A stretch of 35,519 nucleotides of DNA from a virus. Location of the stretch: IMG/VR virus record IMGVR_UViG_3300020405_000009, positions 1-35,519 of that record. One strand, written 5' to 3'. Positions 1 through 7,379 of the stretch are shown in pieces (position 1 is the first letter of the stretch; each line of letters opens with the position of its first letter). The notes beneath the pieces were generated by a model. The model was not told where the DNA came from. It saw only the letters and a list, made by a program, of their open reading frames with translations, and did no database searches. The translations under genes and the position numbers were made by a program.

Positions 1-540
1 TCTGAAAGAAGATTAGCATTCATTAGAGGTGACTTGAATGCTACCAGAGAAAATCCTGCCGCCTACAAAAAACATGTGATGCCTGTGATAGGCAAAGGCG
101 ATGCATATACTTGGTTTCATCACGGATTACTTAATGTGCAGACAGGAAATCATGATAAAGATCCAAACTTTCAAGAGCCAACATTTGAGGAATTGTATGA
201 AGAGATGTGGTTAACAGCACCAAGAGGTGATTTCTACGATGCCTACAAACTTGTTAAAAGTTGGAGAGATGCCTTACAGAAAGCATTTTGGGTAAACAAA
301 GGCAATCCAAACAAGGACAAACTTGTTGATGCTCTCAATAAGATGATAAATGATCCAGAGTCAGTGGCCGCTATAGAAAAGAAAGTGGGCAAGTATGAAT
401 GGAGAACAGGTGCAGAAGGCGACGCCGCCGTGCGAACACTGAAGTCTTTTATCACTCCAGGCGCTCTTAAGACTCTTGCAGACTTTGGAAAAAATCAATT
501 AGGATACAATGCAATCTACAAGGAAGAGTTAACCAAGTAG
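1..540 (+). CDS. C-terminal part of a possible TctC-like periplasmic solute receptor (5' truncated)
   Basis: The reading frame is open from the first base, so the gene begins upstream; a TTG at 34 is only an internal codon. The 179 visible residues contain a GDLNA segment, then PTFEEL, then a stretch with the pattern KGxPxxDKLVDALNKMINDPE and KKVGKYEW. This order resembles the C-terminal lobe of tripartite tricarboxylate transporter receptors (TctC/Bug family), where a GEVDA-like segment is followed by VPTxxELG and by PxGTPxxVVxxLNxALxxxLxDPE. That is pattern matching from memory, so the family call is tentative. If right, the protein would bind an organic acid in the host periplasm, and would be an acquired host gene. 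The stop at 538-540 abuts the next ATG with no gap, suggesting co-translation. No membrane segment is visible in this part. Alternative: an unrelated phage protein. Confidence 0.4.
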   Translation, partial: SERRLAFIRGDLNATRENPAAYKKHVMPVIGKGDAYTWFHHGLLNVQTGNHDKDPNFQEPTFEELYEEMWLTAPRGDFYDAYKLVKSWRDALQKAFWVNKGNPNKDKLVDALNKMINDPESVAAIEKKVGKYEWRTGAEGDAAVRTLKSFITPGALKTLADFGKNQLGYNAIYKEELTK

Positions 541-1125
541 ATGTATATTTTGTTTACAGGGGCACCAGGGTCAAAGTGGAGTAGTGTGGTTAAGAATATC
601 TACTGGAGTGATGACGTAGATCACACAGATTATTCTGAACAAAGAACCTACTGGCACGATGCCGATACCCCTGGACGCAAACATCTCATGCACATAGGAG
701 CCTATTGGGATCCTGGAATGGAATTTGACAACGAAGATTGGGATGGTCCTTTCTCTGGCAAAGGAAAACGTATTGTAAAGTCACACACGTTTGCCCATAA
801 CTTAGACACATTGAAAGACAAAGGATATCCAATTGTAATGGTTTACAGAAATGACTATGAATGTTTGGAGTGGTGGAAACTGTGTGGAGAGTTTGGTATC
901 ACCTATCCTAACTATCAATATTTTGAAAACCTTGATAAAATGTGGACACACATACAAAATGAAAACAAAGATACAATGCAGTTCATTAAACATAACAGCG
1001 AACGTATTACAAGAGTTAACGACAACGTTGATCTGTGTAGATTACTCGAAATAAAATTTCCAAACACAAAAGGTAGGATACATAATTACGGTCAGAAAGG
1101 TATCCAAGTTTATGTCTACAAGTAA
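541..1125 (+). CDS. Sulfotransferase-like P-loop protein
   Basis: The 194-residue protein starts with a beta-strand and a loop reading TGAPGSKWSS (residues 6-15), which fits the 5'-phosphosulfate (PAPS) binding loop of sulfotransferases. KRIVKSHTFAHNL (about 76-88) resembles the substrate-side KSH motif, and VMVYRNDYECLEWW (about 99-112) matches the 3'-phosphate binding region around Arg103. Length is short for the family (usually 250-300 residues), as is common for phage versions. The likely role is sulfate transfer to a cytosolic acceptor, but the acceptor cannot be read. It starts directly after the preceding stop and its last 14 bases overlap the 2OG oxygenase gene, so the two are probably translated together. 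A second sulfotransferase-like gene lies at 7845. Fold call is fairly safe, substrate unknown. Confidence 0.6.
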   Translation: MYILFTGAPGSKWSSVVKNIYWSDDVDHTDYSEQRTYWHDADTPGRKHLMHIGAYWDPGMEFDNEDWDGPFSGKGKRIVKSHTFAHNLDTLKDKGYPIVMVYRNDYECLEWWKLCGEFGITYPNYQYFENLDKMWTHIQNENKDTMQFIKHNSERITRVNDNVDLCRLLEIKFPNTKGRIHNYGQKGIQVYVYK

Positions 1126-1768
1126 TTGGGAAGACGCAAAAGCAAGAAGCACCTATCACTTTAACAAATGGCACTGCGACACTGACTGTGTGGAGCACCT
1201 AGGTAGATTCACAGGCGGTTGGCAAACTGAATTAGGTGCAGTGATAAATGACGCTAAACCATTGAACTGGAGCAATAGGCGAGAAGGCACTGGCAGAGAA
1301 AACGTCAACATCGATATTGAAGCCGAAGAAAACGACCTAAAGAAAGCAGGAGCAGATCCTAAGATGACCATATACAGAGGTCTGAAAGATTTTACTAAAT
1401 GTCCAACTCTACAACGAATGACCGATTACTTTGCATTAGATAAAACAAGATCAAAATTGCACATCCAATTTACAGGCGAAGTCCTTAACATGCACATTGA
1501 TAAGTTATATGACCTTGATGCAGATACAGATAAAGTTATTAGAATAATGGTCATGTTACAAGATTGGGAACCAGGACAATTTATCATATATGGAAATCAA
1601 CAATATGACAGATGGAGAGCCGGCGACATACATAAATTTGATTGGCCAAATATTCCTCACGCAACAGCAAATGCCAGTAATAAGCCAAGACCTATGTTGG
1701 TAATTACAGGTGTTGCCACAGCAAAAACTCAAGAAATACTATCAAAATCTATTCAAAAAAAGATTTAG
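1112..1768 (+). CDS. 2OG-Fe(II) oxygenase family protein (copy 1 of 7)
   Basis: The 218-residue protein carries the double-stranded beta-helix signature: HxD iron ligands at His128/Asp130 in LNMHID, a DWEPGQF turn at about 151-157, GD before the last strands, the distal iron ligand His183 in IPHATAN, and Arg193 in KPRPMLVITG to bind 2-oxoglutarate. All residues needed for Fe(II)/2OG chemistry are therefore present. The family hydroxylates or otherwise oxidises proteins, nucleic acids or small molecules; no substrate can be assigned. The C-terminal pattern FDW-x3-PHxTAN-x5-RPxLxITG is shared with the genes at 31003 and 32556, so these three form one subfamily. ATG at 1112 overlaps the sulfotransferase gene by 14 bases. 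A sigma70-like promoter for the next gene begins inside its last codons. Confidence 0.82.
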   Translation: MSTSNWEDAKARSTYHFNKWHCDTDCVEHLGRFTGGWQTELGAVINDAKPLNWSNRREGTGRENVNIDIEAEENDLKKAGADPKMTIYRGLKDFTKCPTLQRMTDYFALDKTRSKLHIQFTGEVLNMHIDKLYDLDADTDKVIRIMVMLQDWEPGQFIIYGNQQYDRWRAGDIHKFDWPNIPHATANASNKPRPMLVITGVATAKTQEILSKSIQKKI

Positions 1769-1794
1769 ACATTTTTGCATTTCTAATATATAAT
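1766..1794 (+). promoter_or_regulatory. Sigma70-like promoter, TAGACA-17-TATAAT
   Basis: TAGACA at 1766-1771 and TATAAT at 1789-1794 are separated by exactly 17 bases. Transcription would start near 1801, one base before the ATG at 1802, so the predicted mRNA is essentially leaderless. There is no Shine-Dalgarno sequence between the -10 box and the ATG. Confidence 0.5.
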
Positions 1795-1801
1795 TAGGTG
1801 C

Positions 1802-2458
1802 ATGAATAACAAAATATTTGCTGAACTTATTAATCATAGTCAAAAAGATATTTCTAAAATTACTCTGCCATACATTCAAGAAACTTTCGGAGTCAAAGTT
1901 TCACGTTGCGATAGTATAGAAAAATATGCTGAAGCAATAGACGATGCCTGTTTACACAAATACTTTTCTAAGTATTGGCAGAATGATATGAAAAAATGGA
2001 AGTATTCAGGACTAGCACTCATAGACGAAGTGAATAGTTTAAAACCTCGCGCCGTGTTAGATGTAGGCTGTGGATACAACGAATTCAAAGGCAAGATCGA
2101 TAATCTGATTGGTATTGATCCATACAACAATCTTGCAGATCATGAAATTGGAACATTGGAATATGTGACTGATAAAAAATTTGATGTAATATTGTGCTTG
2201 GGTTCTGTTAATTTTGGCAGTAGAGATAAAATTATAGCAGAGGTTTCACGTTGTGTGGATCTACTAGCAGATGGAGGCACAATGTTCTTTAGAGTCAATC
2301 CAGGACTCGCACATGACAAACCAGAAGCAGATTGGATTGAATTTTATGCTTGGAATGTGCCATTTATAATTGAACTTGCGGAAATGTTTAATTTGAAAAT
2401 ACTAGACATTAGAGACGATACCAATCAAAGAAAATATTTCATTTATAGAAAAGTATAA
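1802..2458 (+). CDS. Class I SAM-dependent methyltransferase-like protein (tandem copy A)
   Basis: The 218-residue protein has the Rossmann-type SAM-binding motif I, VLDVGCG, at about 85-91, an acidic residue at the end of strand 2 (GIDP, Asp106), a motif II-like FDVILCLGSVNFGS, and a motif III-like LLADGGTMFFRVNPG. An N-terminal region of about 70 residues precedes the fold. It is a paralogue of the next gene: both share CGYNxFK, GIDPxN, LGSxNxGS and NPG. The acceptor is unknown; small cytosolic methyltransferases of this kind act on metabolites, nucleic acids or proteins. It ends TAATG, overlapping the next start by one base, so the pair is translationally coupled. The start is the first ATG, directly downstream of a sigma70-like promoter. 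Confidence 0.68.
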   Translation: MNNKIFAELINHSQKDISKITLPYIQETFGVKVSRCDSIEKYAEAIDDACLHKYFSKYWQNDMKKWKYSGLALIDEVNSLKPRAVLDVGCGYNEFKGKIDNLIGIDPYNNLADHEIGTLEYVTDKKFDVILCLGSVNFGSRDKIIAEVSRCVDLLADGGTMFFRVNPGLAHDKPEADWIEFYAWNVPFIIELAEMFNLKILDIRDDTNQRKYFIYRKV

Positions 2459-3012
2459 TGACACAGACAGAGCAGTTCAAAAAAGAGTGGATGCCTGACT
2501 ATGATAGATTTCAGTTTAGTGGTTGGAGACTGTTACAGCAATTCAGACCCAAAGACCGTATACTGGACATAGGTTGTGGATACAATCTGTTCAAAGAAAA
2601 ACTGGGTGACCGAGTGTATGGAATTGATCCTGCCAATGATGCCGCTGATGAATTAGTCAGTTGGGAAGACTACAAACCAAAGGCAGAATTCAATGTGTAC
2701 CTTGCCTTGGGCAGTTTGAACTATGGCAGTGAAGAAGTGGTAGAAGCACAAATCAAAAAATTAGCAGATATCACTAAAAAAGGTGACAGAATTTATTGGC
2801 GTCAAAATCCTGGAACAGGTCCACACCCTTGGAAAGACAACGACGACGTAGTGTTTTATCCATGGACCATCGATAAAAACTATGAATGGGCAAAAAAGTA
2901 TGGCTTTTATGTGAAAACCTGCCATCCTGACACAGGTGATAGGATTTATGCGGAGTGGTTTAAGGGCAACGAGTACGAATACTTTGCTTTTTTGACACAG
3001 GATAAAGAGTAA
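2458..3012 (+). CDS. Class I SAM-dependent methyltransferase-like protein (tandem copy B)
   Basis: The 184-residue protein repeats the fold of its upstream neighbour without the long N-terminal extension: motif I ILDIGCG at about 35-41, GIDP with Asp57, LALGSLNYGS in the strand-4 position, and DRIYWRQNPG near strand 5. The C-terminal part, rich in Trp and Tyr (YPWTID, YEWAKKYGF), differs from copy A and may set the substrate. The tandem arrangement with one-base stop/start overlap suggests an old duplication, with either a heterodimer or two related substrates. A cytosolic methyl transfer role follows from the fold; the target is not visible. A 9-base gap separates it from the next small gene. 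Confidence 0.66.
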   Translation: MTQTEQFKKEWMPDYDRFQFSGWRLLQQFRPKDRILDIGCGYNLFKEKLGDRVYGIDPANDAADELVSWEDYKPKAEFNVYLALGSLNYGSEEVVEAQIKKLADITKKGDRIYWRQNPGTGPHPWKDNDDVVFYPWTIDKNYEWAKKYGFYVKTCHPDTGDRIYAEWFKGNEYEYFAFLTQDKE

Positions 3013-3021
3013 ATACAACAA

Positions 3022-3318
3022 ATGCAAAGAAACACAAAAAGTATATTAGAAGAATTAGGCAATATTTCATTTCGCAAGGACAAAGAAGAAGTGGTTGAAA
3101 GTCGTGCATCTCATATATTAGAAAGTGCTATAAGATTAATGGGGTATATTAGAGAAAACTTTGATCAAGACACAGCATTTAAACTTGAAAAACGGTTTCA
3201 CAGTGCATTAAAAAACATGGATGCAAGTAAATTTTCCAAAGGTGTAGCAAGAATTAAAGAGAACAAAGAAATCAAACAAAATCTCAAAACTGTAGACGGC
3301 GAATATCAAGAGGATTAA
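3022..3318 (+). CDS. Small helical phage protein of unknown function
   Basis: The 98-residue protein is charged and predicted mostly helical, with no membrane segment or cysteine motif. The opening NTKSILEELG and the later ESRASHILESAIRL and LEKRFHSALKNMD resemble a small conserved protein I recall from marine T4-like phages, but no function is known to me. It lies between the methyltransferase pair and the nucleotidyltransferase-like gene, with gaps of 9 and 2 bases, so it is probably on the same transcript as both. The first ATG of the frame is used; there is no strong ribosome site. Confidence 0.65.
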   Translation: MQRNTKSILEELGNISFRKDKEEVVESRASHILESAIRLMGYIRENFDQDTAFKLEKRFHSALKNMDASKFSKGVARIKENKEIKQNLKTVDGEYQED

Positions 3319-3320
3319 CA

Positions 3321-4535
3321 ATGATAGTCGAAGAAATTCTCAACGAATTCAAGAGAACACATCTTGAGCATATAGAAGATATCATCTTATATGACGGCTT
3401 CGAAGGAGGCAAAGCAGTTGTAGAATATTTTCGAGGACTGTTACTGACCTTGAAAGGTACCAGTTCAGAAAAAATAAGTGTGTCAGTGAAATGGGACGGG
3501 GCACCCGCTGTGGTGTGTGGTATCAATCCTGATAATGGTAAATTTTTTGTAGGCACTAAATCAGTGTTTGCTAAAAATGCCAAAGTAAATTACACAAAAA
3601 AAGATATTGCCAATAACCATGGCACTGATGATCTAGGACAAAAATTATTGAAATGTCTAGTGCATATCAAAAAGATTGGTATGTCAGGTGTGTATCAAGG
3701 AGATCTATTATTCACAGACGAAGACATTACAAGAAAAAACATTGACGGCAAACCTAATCTAACCTTTACACCTAACACTATCACATATGCTGTTCCAGAA
3801 CAATCTGAACTCGGCGAACAGATTGATAGAGCAAAGGTAGGCATTATTTTCCATACCACCTATGTTGGTGATACCTTGAAAGATATGGACGCCCAAGGAG
3901 GCGCAGACGTAAGTGGCTTTACCAAATCACCAGATGTGTTTTTTGATAATGCAACTTATAAGGATGTATCAGGTAGTGCTAAATTTACAAATGAAGAGAC
4001 TGCTGATTTTTTAGCGCAGATAGATAGACTAGAAAAACTGTTGGCCAATGTTCCGCGTAATCTAAGTAATCTGTTTGGAGCCAATCAAGACTTTGTACCG
4101 TTTTTCCAGATGTACATTAACGCAATGGTCAAACAAGGACAACTACCAGGCAACAGCAACCAATTTATCAAAGGATTTCAAAAATTTTACATTGATCGAA
4201 TGCAACAACAGATATCAGGATTAAAAGCAGAAAAGGCTTTGAAACTAAGACAAGACAAAATAAAACAAATGCCACAGTTTTTAAACAAATTAAAAGCACC
4301 TTTACAAAACATGTTGAGTTTCTACAAGCAAGTACAATCAATGAAAGGATTTGTTTTACAGAAAATGAATCAAGCCATGGCAATTGGATCTTTCCAACAG
4401 ACTGAAAACGGATTAGAAGTCACAGAGCCAGAAGGTTTTGTTGCTGTTGACAAATCTGGATCAGCAGTAAAATTAGTTGATAGATTGGGATTCTCAAGAA
4501 GAAATTTAACTGCGATCAACAAATTCAAAAAATAA
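3321..4535 (+). CDS. KxDG-motif nucleotidyltransferase / RNA-DNA ligase-like protein
   Basis: The 404-residue protein contains VSVKWDGAPAVV (Lys57-Trp-Asp-Gly60), which matches motif I of covalent nucleotidyltransferases, where the lysine is adenylated. GKFFVGTKSVFAK follows, where the motif I-adjacent arginine/lysine segment lies in ligases. GVYQGDLLF at about 131-139 could correspond to motif III. Near the C-terminus EGFVAV (371-376) and AVKLVD (382-387) fit motifs IV and V in the right order. The helical insert at about 230-350 is unusual, and motif V lies only about 20 residues from the end, so there is no C-terminal OB domain. I recall related uncharacterised proteins in marine T4-like phages. 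It could seal or cap RNA, or nucleotidylate another substrate. It ends tail-to-tail with the minus-strand glycosyltransferase, overlapping by 30 bases. Confidence 0.6.
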   Translation: MIVEEILNEFKRTHLEHIEDIILYDGFEGGKAVVEYFRGLLLTLKGTSSEKISVSVKWDGAPAVVCGINPDNGKFFVGTKSVFAKNAKVNYTKKDIANNHGTDDLGQKLLKCLVHIKKIGMSGVYQGDLLFTDEDITRKNIDGKPNLTFTPNTITYAVPEQSELGEQIDRAKVGIIFHTTYVGDTLKDMDAQGGADVSGFTKSPDVFFDNATYKDVSGSAKFTNEETADFLAQIDRLEKLLANVPRNLSNLFGANQDFVPFFQMYINAMVKQGQLPGNSNQFIKGFQKFYIDRMQQQISGLKAEKALKLRQDKIKQMPQFLNKLKAPLQNMLSFYKQVQSMKGFVLQKMNQAMAIGSFQQTENGLEVTEPEGFVAVDKSGSAVKLVDRLGFSRRNLTAINKFKK

Positions 4536-5528
4536 ATTTATTGTTGCATTAATTTGGCGTCCCAGATATTCAGTGTCAAACAATCTATCGTAATTGTGTT
4601 GTCTTAAAGATTGTGTTTGTAGATATAGGTCCTGCCAATTAATGGATCTCAACTGCTCACACAAAGTGACTATCTTATTAATCCGTGAGTCAGGATCTAT
4701 TTCCAAATCATAACTTTCATCAAAATATTGTGCAAATGTTTTAAAACCAATCTCTCTAACTTTTTGAAGATACAGATGGTTGCCGTGCACCACAAAAGGT
4801 TGTTGTGCAATAATAGGCTTCCATATTTTTTCTGTGATAAACACTTCATTGGCATTGTCATTTGTTTCAGATATTAAACTAAATTTTGTATGGTTGTATG
4901 GCAATTCGTATATGTCTTGATCCATGCCACGATAAGGATAATCTTTGCACCAAGGCAGTTCATAATTTGTATCAAGTTTTTTTGTGGGCCAATTACTGTA
5001 CAAACTATTATCTAAAATGTGCTTAGGTAGACTTCGCAACAATTTTTTCCTATGTTCACGTCCCTCTTTGTTTAGAAATAAAAAGTCATAATGTTTTTCT
5101 GAGTGATCGAACTGCAATTTATTGTGTAAATGTTTTCTATACATGTAAAACCAAAACCAACTAACGCCACCAGTCCACTTGATATGATCTATGTCATATT
5201 CAGGATAACATCTATAGTTGTTTACATTATCCAAACTCTCCCACGGAGTTGCTTTTATAAATTTGAAGCCTTGACTGTGTAGCAACTTACAACGCTTGTC
5301 TAGTTCAGCAATAAATTCACTGTTGTTGTGCAAACGGCTATTGGTGTATCTATAATCAATAATGGCTATCCTACGATCATATGAATCTAAATCATAGTTG
5401 TGCAAAGTATAATACTCTCCTGTCATGTCAAAAGTTTGATCTGGAAACGTATGCATATTGATAAAATCTTCTAGGTCTACATGAAAGCCTGTCTTCATTA
5501 TGTCCGTTAATATAAAATTTCGTTGCAT
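4506..5528 (-). CDS. Glycosyltransferase-like protein (fucosyltransferase/GT10-like C-terminal motif)
   Basis: The 340-residue protein is alone on the minus strand. Its C-terminal half has FSLISETN, then EVFITEKIWKPIIAQQPFVVHG, which matches the nucleotide-sugar binding motif of GT10-type fucosyltransferases and related families (ENS then YVTEKLWxxxxAGxxPVxxG). The N-terminal half is rich in aromatic residues and Asp (YYTLHNYDLDSYDRR, WFWFYMYR) and is not recognised. It would transfer a sugar in the cytosol to lipopolysaccharide, a virion protein or modified DNA; the acceptor is unknown. The start is the ATG at 5526-5528; the frame stays open upstream but contains no better start. It diverges from the gene at 5548 across a gap of about 19 bases and overlaps the preceding plus-strand gene tail-to-tail. 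Confidence 0.6.
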   Translation of the reverse strand: MQRNFILTDIMKTGFHVDLEDFINMHTFPDQTFDMTGEYYTLHNYDLDSYDRRIAIIDYRYTNSRLHNNSEFIAELDKRCKLLHSQGFKFIKATPWESLDNVNNYRCYPEYDIDHIKWTGGVSWFWFYMYRKHLHNKLQFDHSEKHYDFLFLNKEGREHRKKLLRSLPKHILDNSLYSNWPTKKLDTNYELPWCKDYPYRGMDQDIYELPYNHTKFSLISETNDNANEVFITEKIWKPIIAQQPFVVHGNHLYLQKVREIGFKTFAQYFDESYDLEIDPDSRINKIVTLCEQLRSINWQDLYLQTQSLRQHNYDRLFDTEYLGRQINATINLFFEFVDRS

Positions 5529-5534
5529 ATAGTC

Positions 5535-5542
5535 TATAAATA
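5535..5542 (+). promoter_or_regulatory. T4-late-like promoter TATAAATA, leaderless geometry
   Basis: This is a perfect match to the T4 late consensus TATAAATA. With T4 geometry (five bases between the motif and the start of transcription) transcription would begin exactly at the ATG at 5548. The same spacing occurs at 7834 and 21586. Confidence 0.5.
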
Positions 5543-5547
5543 TGTGT

Positions 5548-6393
5548 ATGTTAACACCTTTTTTACAGTATGTATCTGAAGGTAGAGTTGTAAGAAGGCA
5601 AAGCGATCTACAAAGATACACATTTCAGGAAATCACAGAACGTATATACCTTGCGTTTTTAACATTGACTCTATTGCAAAATTTCAAACAAACACAAGGA
5701 TTTGTACAAAATTATGCCAGAGATACATTGACATATGGCACTTTTGATAGAGTTAGAACCACATCTAATGATCTCCACAACATGTTGGCAGTGGTAGCAG
5801 GTGATCCTGAAATTACTAAAAAGTTAGCCAACAAGAATGTTGCTATGGCACTAAGACAAAGACAGACCGTGCCTGTGTTGGCTTTGAGAAGATATCTTCG
5901 TGACTTCAAAAATGCTTTTGGTTTTTTAACAAGTCTTGAAAGATCGTTAGGCATAACCAACATGGACTACAAAAATCTTCGTAGGGCCATCGCTGACTAT
6001 CCTGCTTTAGATAATAAAAGAAAAAAAGTTACCACTACAAGACTTTTGCAGGCCTTAAAGGCAAAACTGTCAGGAACGGATTTACAAAGAAAAGCACAAG
6101 AATTTGCTGACAAGCAAAAACTAGAACTAGATAATGTAATTGATGCAGAAAGAACCGTGCCTGGTGCTGAAATTACCCCTGATGAATTCACAGGTTATCG
6201 ACTGTTGACAGGTGCTGGCAATGTAAGACGTGCTAAAATTGCCGCTGACCTAGTCAAGCAAGGCAAGGCCGTGCCTGCTCCGGTTATGCAGGCCTACTCA
6301 CCTATAATCCGCATGGTGGACGACATTGTAAAAGGTGGTTATACTTTTGTAAAACTTTTCCAGAATATACATCAAAGAGCCAAAAAAAAGTAG
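5548..6393 (+). CDS. Conserved T4-like phage protein of unknown function, helical
   Basis: The protein is about 281 residues, highly basic and helical, with repeated Arg/Lys-rich segments (KNVAMALRQRQ, NKRKKVTTTRLLQALKAK, GNVRRAKIAADLVKQGK). It opens MLTPFLQYVSE, like the M-x-x-F-x-x-FL-x-E openings common in small marine T4-like phage proteins. A hydrophobic stretch at about residues 33-43 (YLAFLTLTLLQ) is too short and polar-flanked to be a clear membrane helix. No enzyme motif is visible. The ATG at 5548 is preferred over the in-frame ATG at 5542 because a TATAAATA late promoter overlaps 5542. The basic character would suit nucleic-acid or capsid association, but this is inference. Confidence 0.65.
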   Translation: MLTPFLQYVSEGRVVRRQSDLQRYTFQEITERIYLAFLTLTLLQNFKQTQGFVQNYARDTLTYGTFDRVRTTSNDLHNMLAVVAGDPEITKKLANKNVAMALRQRQTVPVLALRRYLRDFKNAFGFLTSLERSLGITNMDYKNLRRAIADYPALDNKRKKVTTTRLLQALKAKLSGTDLQRKAQEFADKQKLELDNVIDAERTVPGAEITPDEFTGYRLLTGAGNVRRAKIAADLVKQGKAVPAPVMQAYSPIIRMVDDIVKGGYTFVKLFQNIHQRAKKK

Positions 6394-6433
6394 TTTTTCT
6401 TAATAATATCGCTTAATTTACCAATATTACCAC

Positions 6434-6440
6434 TAAATAA
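6434..6440 (+). promoter_or_regulatory. Late-promoter-like TAAATAA upstream of the triple paralogue operon
   Basis: TAAATAA follows the end of the upstream gene in a 108-base gap. If used, it gives a leader of roughly 55-60 bases that includes the hairpin at 6447 and an AGGAGG ribosome site at 6489-6494. A separate TATAAT-like box at 6474-6479 has no matching -35 at normal spacing. Confidence 0.35.
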
Positions 6441-6446
6441 TAGCAA

Positions 6447-6467
6447 TTGACACCGGAGCGGTGTCAG
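6447..6467 (+). other. 5' leader hairpin TGACACC-GGAGC-GGTGTCA
   Basis: A perfect 7-base inverted repeat (6448-6454 with 6460-6466) with a 5-base loop, extended by a T-G pair, sits about 35 bases before the ATG of a gene with a very strong ribosome site. It could stabilise the mRNA 5' end or be an operator. No U-tract follows, so it is not an intrinsic terminator. Confidence 0.5.
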
Positions 6468-6501
6468 GGTCATTATAATCAGAGAAAAAGGAGGATTAAA
6501 A

Positions 6502-6906
6502 ATGGCAACTGAAAACAACACAACATTCGTGGCGGCTGACAACAGTTCTTTACTAGGTAAAGAGTTAGAGTTCATCACGATTGATGCAGGTGAGGAGTTA
6601 GCGAATCACCAAGCAAAAAACGAAACGCAGAACGCGATCGAAAACACGGTCAGAGTATACGGTAACATCGTAGGTGCTGGTCCATTGTTTGATACTAATG
6701 CGTCTAGAACATATATTGTCGAAGGAACAGACATGTTCGTTGGAGCACCAGCAAGTTCAGGTGGAACTTTTACATTCACTGAATCAGGTGCAGACGGATC
6801 ATCTGTTGGAACATTACTAGCGGCTTTAAAAGCACTTGGTACTGTCGACAGTATTGACTTAAACGATTCTGGCACAACTGCTAAGATCGAAAACTTAGAA
6901 CTGTAA
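6502..6906 (+). CDS. Probable abundant virion protein, paralogue 1 of 3
   Basis: The 134-residue acidic protein is rich in Ala, Thr, Gly and Ser, lacks Cys, and is predicted to be mostly beta-strand with one helix. It shares the pattern LEFITID...NIVGAGPLFDTNASRTYIVEGTD with the next two genes, so the three arose by tandem duplication. A textbook AGGAGG at 6489-6494 precedes the ATG by 7 bases. The codon choice is more uniform and richer in GC-ending codons than the neighbours, as expected for a highly expressed product. A terminator closes the group at 7792. A head decoration or tail tube/sheath-associated protein is plausible from composition and expression signals, but the family is not recognised. 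This copy is the most diverged of the three, with a distinct Gly/Ser-rich segment at about 85-105. Confidence 0.72.
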   Translation: MATENNTTFVAADNSSLLGKELEFITIDAGEELANHQAKNETQNAIENTVRVYGNIVGAGPLFDTNASRTYIVEGTDMFVGAPASSGGTFTFTESGADGSSVGTLLAALKALGTVDSIDLNDSGTTAKIENLEL

Positions 6907-6930
6907 TCATTAGTTAAAGGAGAATAAACA

Positions 6931-7353
6931 ATGGCTTACGACGGAACATTACCGGCAGGTGGACACGGAAATTTTGTTTCACCAAACACAGCACACGAGG
7001 CAGATGGTGTTGAAGTAGACTTCATTACTGTTGATTACATTTCAGCGATGAACGCAGAAGTTACTCACCCTCTTGCATCGGCGAACACAGCGGGTCTTCA
7101 ATTATCAATGGAAGCAATCCAAAACCAAGGTGTTAACATCTTGGGTAAAGGCGTTTTGTCAAACTCAAACACAGAACAAACTTACATGGTAAGAAGAGAC
7201 TCTTTAGATACAATTAGTTCTACAACGACAGTGGCGGCAATTCAGGCGGCAGTTAGAGCCTTGAATGCACTAACACCTGACAAAGTTACAGCAACTATAT
7301 CATCTGCAACAGCGGCTGATAGAGATATGGGTGACACTTCAGTTGGAGCGTAA
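6931..7353 (+). CDS. Probable abundant virion protein, paralogue 2 of 3
   Basis: The 140-residue protein shows the family pattern VEVDFITVDYISAMNAEV, then NILGKGVLSNSNTEQTYMVRRDSLDTI, then VRALNAL and VTATISSATA. It has an N-terminal Gly/Pro-rich lead of about 25 residues absent from copy 3. No cysteines, no signal peptide and no membrane helix are visible. AAAGGAG at 6917-6923 gives a strong ribosome site. It is 24 bases downstream of paralogue 1 and 26 bases upstream of paralogue 3, in one transcription unit. The shared core suggests one fold used in related positions of the particle. A non-structural role cannot be excluded from sequence. Confidence 0.72.
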   Translation: MAYDGTLPAGGHGNFVSPNTAHEADGVEVDFITVDYISAMNAEVTHPLASANTAGLQLSMEAIQNQGVNILGKGVLSNSNTEQTYMVRRDSLDTISSTTTVAAIQAAVRALNALTPDKVTATISSATAADRDMGDTSVGA

Positions 7354-7379
7354 TAATAGCAGAATAGGAGGAAACTAAT

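Noticed and set aside
6448-6479. TTGACA...TATAAT promoter before the triple paralogues
   Set aside because: The spacing is 21 bases, too long for a sigma70 promoter; TTGACA is better explained as part of the hairpin arm.
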